DNA from: an uncultured Prevotella sp. | Lineage (GTDB): Bacteria; Bacteroidota; Bacteroidia; Bacteroidales; Bacteroidaceae | NCBI GenBank assembly: GCA_937922435.1 | Contig: CAKZVT010000046.1 | Span: 10,803-74,802 of the forward strand | Direction: 5' to 3' | DNA: 64,000 nt | In this document: positions 59,651 through 64,000 of the stretch, one piece after another | How the letters are laid out: each line of letters begins with the position of its first letter | Numbering within the stretch: position 1 is the stretch's first letter | Made by a program: the position numbers and the translations under genes | Notes under the pieces: generated by a model | What the model was told of the DNA's origin: nothing | The model's input: only the letters and a program-made list of their open reading frames with translations | Databases searched by the model: none

Positions 59651-59690
59651 ACAAAAAACAGGAGATGCACAGCCTTGTGCGTCTCCTGTT
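59651..59690 (-). terminator. Terminator of the minus-strand secreted paralogue
   Basis: A 14-bp stem (59657-59670 with 59677-59690, one G-U) followed on the minus strand by TTTTTTGTTT. It lies about 70 bp after the stop at 59761. Confidence 0.85.
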
Positions 59691-59729
59691 GGGATTATAA
59701 AGAATGTGTGTCGGCGTTTCTCACAGCCT

Positions 59730-59770
59730 CACCTTCTCACTTTCTCACCTTCTTACCGTCTCACCTTCTG
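59730..59770. repeat. Low-complexity CTCACCTTCTCA tract at a gene end
   Basis: CTCACCTTCTCACTTTCTCA units reach into the last codons of the gene ending at 59761. Mirror-image GTGAGA tracts follow the genes ending at 62807 and 63842. Confidence 0.6.
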
Positions 59771-60831
59771 ATGTATTTCTTTCCGTTCTGGATAACGATG
59801 CCCTTAGCGTTCTTGCTTACGCGCTGGCCTGCCAGGTTGTACATTGGGGCATTCTCGTCAAACTCCTTTTCAACGGTAACGTTGCTGATGCCGGAGCCTG
59901 TTTCATCTATAACATAGAGGTAAGGTAGCAATCCTCTTTCGTTTTCGTAACTACCGAACGAGTCATATTGGGGGTCGTACTGCACATACTTGTTTACACT
60001 AGTATTAGTGATGGTAAACGTACCGTCTGCTTCGGGCTCTATCGTCCAGATATAGCCTTCTGACGGATTAGCTGATACATTGAAATTGTCAAAAGTTCCA
60101 GTCTGGTACATATATCTTCCGTCAGACTGCATGATGGTGTATCCGCCGTCAGTTGCTGTTATTGTCATTGGCAGGTTTGAGTTTTCAGGAATTTCAATTG
60201 CATCACCATTGACAGTAGCATCTTCAACCAGGAGATAGTCGTAGTTTAAGGATACAGGTTGTGCAATCTTCAATACGCCATCAACATCGACAACAATCAG
60301 ATACTTTTTTCCGCTTTCAACAGATGTCGCCTTAACGTACTTGACGGTTTCGATTGTTTCACCTTCGAGAAGCACGGTCAATGAATTGATTTGGGTGTTC
60401 TTCGCAATTGTAAATTCAACGCTGTTAGCAGAGCCTGTCCAAGTCCTTTCTGTCAATTCGCCCACATTTACAGAAGCGATATTCCAATTGCTCTTATGTG
60501 TCTTGAATGTGATGTTGCTGATGTTTTTCCCTTGTGGAGCTGTAACGGTTAAAGTCCCGCTATACATACGCAGGCGCGGAGCACTTGACCATATACGGTT
60601 GTCATTACTTCCACTTGTTTTAGGTGATACCGTTACAGTTATTCCATCAATGGGCGTACTTGTTGTGGTTTCGGTGAAATCTCCGTCATGACTTTCATTT
60701 GTTGACGTGCCTGCCAATGTTGGGAACAATTCGGCATAATCATTGTCGAAGTCAAATGTTGTCTGTGCGAACACAGTTCCGCAGACCATTGCCATAAGGC
60801 AAACCCAAGTTAAGCGTAAAAATTTTCTCAT
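59761..60831 (-). CDS. Secreted protein A of a three-paralogue set, T9SS-like tail
   Basis: 356 residues. Signal peptide MRKFLRLTWVCLMAMVCGTVFAQ. A first beta-sandwich (~24-155; GITVTVSPKTSGSNDNRIWSSAPRLRMYSGTLTVTAP) resembles domains that precede OB-like modules in such proteins. The middle ~160-310 is a beta-trefoil-like stretch (GGYTIMQSDGRYMYQTGTF...). The C-terminus APMYNLAGQRVSKNAKGIVIQNGKKYIRR (quoted in two parts: APMYNLAGQRV and GIVIQNGKKYIRR) is shared with the other two paralogues and is probably an export signal. Its first codons and leader form an inverted repeat with the divergent neighbour. It has the only clear promoter in the shared gap. Confidence 0.75.
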   Translation of the reverse strand: MRKFLRLTWVCLMAMVCGTVFAQTTFDFDNDYAELFPTLAGTSTNESHDGDFTETTTSTPIDGITVTVSPKTSGSNDNRIWSSAPRLRMYSGTLTVTAPQGKNISNITFKTHKSNWNIASVNVGELTERTWTGSANSVEFTIAKNTQINSLTVLLEGETIETVKYVKATSVESGKKYLIVVDVDGVLKIAQPVSLNYDYLLVEDATVNGDAIEIPENSNLPMTITATDGGYTIMQSDGRYMYQTGTFDNFNVSANPSEGYIWTIEPEADGTFTITNTSVNKYVQYDPQYDSFGSYENERGLLPYLYVIDETGSGISNVTVEKEFDENAPMYNLAGQRVSKNAKGIVIQNGKKYIRR

Positions 60832-60873
60832 AGTCGTAATTTTTTAAGTGATTAATATTGCCAATTAGTTACA
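60813..60873 (-). repeat. 61-bp inverted repeat, left arm
   Basis: Identical in 60 of 61 positions to the inverse complement of 61371-61431. It covers the leader, start codon and first codons of the 59761-60831 gene. Confidence 0.88.
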
Positions 60874-60883
60874 TTTATGTGTG

Positions 60884-60913
60884 CAAATATAAGACTTTTG
60901 TTTGAATGGCAAA
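60884..60913 (-). promoter_or_regulatory. Promoter TTTG-N18-TATATTTG facing the left paralogue
   Basis: On the minus strand TTTG is at 60913-60910 and TATATTTG at 60891-60884, ten bases outside the inverted-repeat arm. No matching box faces right in 60874-61412. Confidence 0.68.
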
Positions 60914-61096
60914 ATGTTTTTGAGTTAAAATTCGGTTAAGATGCATTTCGGAACAATAAAAAGGAAGCATCGGACAAGGCTCTTCAGCGCGGCTTTGACG
61001 GTTGCTGCAAGCCTGCTTAAAGAGCCGTTTACAGGCTGGTTTTTATCAATTGTTTAGCAGATTGTAAACGCTTGATAATCAATGTGTTATCAACCG

Positions 61097-61187
61097 TTTT
61101 GCAAAAGGTGGCCTTTTGCATTGCAATTGACGGTCTTTTACAAGATGAAAGACGGCCTTTTACGTTGCGATTTGCGGCCTTTTGCAG
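61097..61187. repeat. Intergenic hairpin array, copy 11 (four units)
   Basis: TTTTGCAAAAGGTGGCCTTTTGC, AATTGACGGTCTTTTAC, GAAAGACGGCCTTTTACG, then ATTTGCGGCCTTTTGCAG. It lies within the segment bounded by the 61-bp inverted repeats. Confidence 0.8.
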
Positions 61188-61199
61188 ACTGTCTGTGTT

Positions 61200-61334
61200 C
61201 CTGCGGATTTGCAATCCGCAGGATTAGACTATAAGGATTTGCAATCCGCTCCAACCGTATTGCCTATATATAAGGATTGTTTAAGCGGATTGCAAATCCT
61301 TATAATAATAACCGCCGAATTGCAAATTCGGCGG
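61200..61334. repeat. Nested-palindrome intergenic element, copy C (~135 bp)
   Basis: Outer hairpins CTGCGGATTTGCAATCCGCAG (61201-61221, one base more than quoted) and CGCCGAATTGCAAATTCGGCG (61313-61333); inner arms ACTATAAGGATTTGCAATCC and GGATTGCAAATCCTTATAAT. Compensating changes keep the outer hairpin of this copy paired (GAATT/AATTC in place of GGATT/AATCC). Confidence 0.8.
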
Positions 61335-61370
61335 AACGACGGTGTTGTTGCATGGATAAAAAGACACAGT

Positions 61371-61431
61371 TGTAACTAATTGGCAATATTAATCACTTAA
61401 AAATTTACGACTATGAGAAAATTTTTACGCT
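61371..61431 (+). repeat. 61-bp inverted repeat, right arm
   Basis: Partner of 60813-60873. It includes the ATG at 61413 and the first six codons. It is preceded by GATAAAAAGACACAGT, which has no -7 box. Confidence 0.88.
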
Positions 61432-62807
61432 TTACATTAGTTTGCCTTATGGCAACTATTTGGGGGACTACGTTCGCAGATGAAGTAACTTTTGATTGGA
61501 GTAATGTAAGCACGACGACAACTGCAACCAAAGAAAACATTTATGTGGAAGAGCCTATCACATTAACATTCTCAAAGGGAGACAATACATACAATAACTG
61601 GCCGAGTGAAAATAAGGAAGGGTCAATACGTATGTATGTTGACACACATCTAAAGATTTCTGCAAGTGACGGATATTTAATATCAAAAGTTGACTTTACT
61701 GCAACTGGTTCAAGTTATGGTGCAAATAACCTGACATATGAAGGAACAGCCATCTCAAATTCATGGACTTTGGAAACAGCAAGTCAAGAAGTATTGTTGA
61801 AAGCTACAAAAAATGCACGTTTTAAGAAAATAGTTGTAACATATACATCTACATCGGCTGATTATGTAGCTTCTCCCACAATCGACGGCACAACAGAATT
61901 TGAAGGTTCTACCGAAGTGACAATCACAGGTGCTGAAGGTTCGACAATCTATTACACTCTTAACGGTGAAAATCCGACAACATCTTCAACAAGCGGAGCG
62001 TCGCCCGTAACATTCACTCTCAGTGAAAGCACGACAGTAAAGGCCATCGCAGTAGTAAACGGGACCGAAAGTGAAGTCGCTACAAAAGAGTTCACAAAGG
62101 TTGAGTTTGCCGACATGACAGTAGCAGACATCCAAGACCTGACGGAAGACCAGCAGAATGTCAACCTTGAAATTGAAAATGGAAAGGTTGTTTACATTGA
62201 CAACTCTTACAACACGCCGAACGTGTATATCCGCGACGGTGAGAACGCTATCATGTTCTACAGCACTTCTCTGCCTTTCACTGAAAACGCTACAGTCAGC
62301 GGAACAGTAAAAGTTGACTATGACAACTATTACGGCATACATGAGGTTAAGAGCAACAGCTTTACTGATGCTTCAACGCTGACAATAACCGAAAGCGACG
62401 AAGAGGCTCAGCCTGTTGTTGTAACTATTGCAGACCTGCTTGCTTTGAACCACATCTGCGACCTTGTAAAGATTGAAGGTGTCACGATAACAAGCGAGCA
62501 GTCAAATTATTATGCATCTGACGGAACTAACCAAGTTCAGCTTTATAAAAAAGTAGGACTCGATGATATTGTCAAGGATTATGCAAACGACGGCAAAAGT
62601 TACAACGTAACTGCTGTATTCAACAACATATACAGTGGACGTGCTGAAATCCAGCCTATCTCTGTTGAAGTTTCAACTGGTATAGAGAGCGTTACCGTTG
62701 AGGAGTTTGACGAGAACGCTCCGATGTACAATCTGGCAGGCCAGCGCGTAAGCAAGGACGCTAAGGGCATCGTTATCCAGAATGGAAAGAAATACATCAG
62801 AAGGTGA
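61413..62807 (+). CDS. Secreted protein B of the paralogue set: CHB_HEX-like and OB-like domains, T9SS-like tail
   Basis: 464 residues. Signal peptide MRKFLRFTLVCLMATIWGTTFA. A first beta domain (~24-150; ITLTFSKGDNTYNNWPSENKEGSIRMY) is related to paralogue A. A chitobiase C-terminal-like domain is ~155-225 (STEVTITGAEGSTIYYTLNGENPTTSS). An OB-fold-like module is ~228-440 (LTEDQQNVNLEIENGKVVYIDN...NVYIRDGENAIMFYS), shared with the next gene. The tail ends GIVIQNGKKYIRR. The first ~500 bases are AT-rich compared with the 3' end. No right-facing promoter box is visible upstream. Confidence 0.77.
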   Translation: MRKFLRFTLVCLMATIWGTTFADEVTFDWSNVSTTTTATKENIYVEEPITLTFSKGDNTYNNWPSENKEGSIRMYVDTHLKISASDGYLISKVDFTATGSSYGANNLTYEGTAISNSWTLETASQEVLLKATKNARFKKIVVTYTSTSADYVASPTIDGTTEFEGSTEVTITGAEGSTIYYTLNGENPTTSSTSGASPVTFTLSESTTVKAIAVVNGTESEVATKEFTKVEFADMTVADIQDLTEDQQNVNLEIENGKVVYIDNSYNTPNVYIRDGENAIMFYSTSLPFTENATVSGTVKVDYDNYYGIHEVKSNSFTDASTLTITESDEEAQPVVVTIADLLALNHICDLVKIEGVTITSEQSNYYASDGTNQVQLYKKVGLDDIVKDYANDGKSYNVTAVFNNIYSGRAEIQPISVEVSTGIESVTVEEFDENAPMYNLAGQRVSKDAKGIVIQNGKKYIRR

Positions 62808-62873
62808 GACTGTGAGAGTGTGAGACGGTGAGAATGACGTTTCTGACCGCCAGTATATCACTAAACATAAGTT

Positions 62874-62906
62874 AAGGGCGTGCCGAGTGCGGTGCGCCCT
62901 TTTTGC
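62874..62906 (+). terminator. Terminator of secreted paralogue B
   Basis: AAGGGCG (62874-62880) pairs with CGCCCTT (62895-62901), with further GCC/GGT pairing inside, followed by TTTTGCG. Before it stands a GTGAGACTGTGAGAGTGTGAG tract (first 20 bases quoted plus one) at 62806-62833. Confidence 0.65.
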
Positions 62907-62966
62907 GTCTGCGTGTGTCTGTATGAAAGGAGAAAATGATAATAAAGTGCGTTTCACTCGCTTTTA

Positions 62967-62997
62967 TTTTGAACTTATCACGATTTTCCATATATTT
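62967..62997 (+). promoter_or_regulatory. Full-consensus promoter TTTG-N19-TATATTTG of secreted paralogue C
   Basis: TTTG 62967-62970, 19-base spacer, TATATTTG 62990-62997, 59 bases upstream of the ATG at 63057. Confidence 0.75.
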
Positions 62998-63056
62998 GCC
63001 GTACCATTAAGAAAAACAACATTATCATCATTAACCTAAAAAAACAAGTAGTCAAA

Positions 63057-63842
63057 ATGAAAAAACGGATTATTCTGGCGGCAATGGCCGTAGGGTGCGT
63101 GGTTGGCGCACGGTCGGCCGACATGACAATCGCCAAGCTCCATGAGCTTACGGAGAACCAGCAGAACGTGAACCTGACAATCGCCGACGGCAAGGTGGTG
63201 TTTATCGACACGCGCGGCGACAAGCCCGACGTGTATGTGCGTGACGGCGGCAAGGCCGTTGTGTTCAGCGGAACGGACATCCCCTTCAAGTTGAACGCCA
63301 CGGTAAGGGGGACGGTCTGCGTGGACTACGAGCTGTGCAACGGTTCGATGCCCGGTGTGAAGGCCAACGGACGGACCGACGCTTCGGACTTGACGATAAC
63401 TGAAAGCGACGTTGCGGCGCAGCCCGTCACGGCTACGCTGGCCGAGGTGATGGACGGAAAGTATAAGTGTGACTTGGTGAAAATAAGCAACGTCAAGGTG
63501 TCTTCAGAGAATGCCGGTGACGGTGCTGACGGCGAGCCTGCGCTCGACTTTTACGCGGCCGACGGCAGCGGCATGGCGAGGCTGTACGAGGTGGCCAACG
63601 CCGGCGGCGACGTTGCAGGCGGCAACGTGTACGACTTCACTGCGGTGTACAGCAACCAGTATGTAAAGTATCTTGAACTCTTGCCCGTAGCCGTTAGCGA
63701 CGTGTCAACCGGCATCGGCAGTGTCGCCGCCGACGGGGAGGCCGATGCCGACGCGCCAGTCTACAACCTGTCAGGCCAGCGCGTAAGCCGGGATGCGAAA
63801 GGCATAGTAATACAAAGCGGAAAGAAAACCATTAGAAGGTGA
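63057..63842 (+). CDS. Secreted protein C of the paralogue set: OB-like domain with T9SS-like tail
   Basis: 261 residues. Signal peptide MKKRIILAAMAVGCVVGARS. The body is one OB-fold-like module matching residues ~228-440 of paralogue B (LTENQQNVNLTIADGKVVFID, YVRDGGKAVVFSGTDIPF, DASDLTITESDVAAQPV). A linker and the common tail follow (YNLSGQRVSRDAKGIVIQSG, then KKTIRR). Its DNA is more GC-rich than that of paralogue B, so the pair is not a recent duplication. OB-like modules of this type occur in secreted nucleases and binding proteins; no catalytic motif is seen. Confidence 0.75.
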   Translation: MKKRIILAAMAVGCVVGARSADMTIAKLHELTENQQNVNLTIADGKVVFIDTRGDKPDVYVRDGGKAVVFSGTDIPFKLNATVRGTVCVDYELCNGSMPGVKANGRTDASDLTITESDVAAQPVTATLAEVMDGKYKCDLVKISNVKVSSENAGDGADGEPALDFYAADGSGMARLYEVANAGGDVAGGNVYDFTAVYSNQYVKYLELLPVAVSDVSTGIGSVAADGEADADAPVYNLSGQRVSRDAKGIVIQSGKKTIRR

Positions 63843-63868
63843 GAGGGTGAGAAGGTGAGATGGTGAGA
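63836..63868 (+). repeat. Low-complexity GTGAGAAGGTGAGA tract at a gene end
   Basis: AGAAGGTGAGAGGGTGAGAA and further units run from the last codon of the preceding gene, as after 62807 and, mirrored, at 59730-59770. Confidence 0.65.
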
Positions 63869-63907
63869 ACCGCCTAAAGCAACCTTAAGAACCGTTGATA
63901 CAAAACG

Positions 63908-63944
63908 TAAATGCCGTCCAAACGCATCGTTTGGACGGCATTTA
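63908..63944 (+). terminator. Hairpin after secreted paralogue C
   Basis: A perfect 17-bp stem (63908-63924 with 63928-63944) with a CAT loop. There is no long T-run, but it is the strongest stem at this end. Nothing else was seen to the window edge. Confidence 0.7.
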
Positions 63945-64000
63945 TGACACTGTCCAAAATTTTGTGTAAATGGAAACAGGATTCAGTTATAAGTTTCTTC

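Noticed and set aside
59220..59654. Extended DUF4160 protein of 144 residues
   Set aside because: Two promoter boxes lie within the extension and the family begins at the ATG at 59477.
4313..61187. Hairpin arrays as CRISPR arrays
   Set aside because: Units of ~22 bp vary and adjoin each other without unique spacers of constant length; there are only four to six units per site and no cas genes.

Overview
The window comes from a gut- or rumen-type member of the Bacteroidales, most probably a Prevotella/Segatella-like organism with about 50% GC. Evidence: two SusC/SusD pairs, repeated start-proximal TAnnTTTG promoter boxes with TTTG about 19 bases upstream and no Shine-Dalgarno sites, secreted proteins ending in type IX secretion-like C-terminal motifs (KVIVR, KYIRR), DUF5686/DUF4199/DUF6048/DUF6452 proteins, and a xylan locus with a GH10 enzyme split by a carbohydrate-binding module.

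Layout. 1-10.5 kb (minus): three large secreted proteins, namely a multidomain adhesin-like protein running off the left edge, an M6 metalloprotease, and a seven-repeat surface protein with a G9 tract near its start. 11-21 kb (plus): a PiT phosphate transporter with a PhoU-like tail, a small lipoprotein, then a tight cassette (nucleotidyltransferase, ATP-grasp, CDP-alcohol phosphatidyltransferase, HAD phosphatase) followed by a DUF5686 outer-membrane protein and a thioesterase. 21-31.9 kb (minus): housekeeping genes (5-FTHF cyclo-ligase, S41 protease, dCMP deaminase, M3 peptidase, Crp-type regulator, ApbE, DUF6048/DUF6452, GT2, DUF4199) and a HigBA toxin-antitoxin pair. 32-36 kb: tRNA-Ser(UGA), mutS2, vsr, tRNA-Thr(UGU) and the SRP RNA.

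36.7-45.1 kb (plus): a xylan utilisation locus (SusC, SusD, surface glycan-binding protein, GH10 xylanase). 45.5-47.8 kb: guaA with a structured leader and a small regulatory-domain protein. 48.4-55.4 kb (minus): a second SusC/SusD locus with a DUF4957/DUF5123-type lipoprotein, flanked by two inverted copies of a ~300-bp repeat. 56.4-59.5 kb (minus): a GH3 enzyme with a PA14 insert lying directly downstream of a DUF4160-DUF2442 pair. 59.8-63.8 kb: three shuffled secreted paralogues. The first two are divergent and share a 61-bp near-perfect inverted repeat around a segment holding only one recognisable promoter, which is the signature of an invertible promoter switching between two surface proteins.

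How the genes fit together: the SusCD loci, GH10 and GH3 plausibly form a xylan bind-cut-import-hydrolyse route. The most novel-looking signals are the candidate invertible promoter, the four-gene head-group cassette, and three families of intergenic repeats: eleven ~88-bp hairpin arrays built on AAAAGRCSGYCTTTT, three ~140-bp nested-palindrome elements, and the ~300-bp inverted pair. All functional statements are read from sequence and recalled family knowledge; no search was run.
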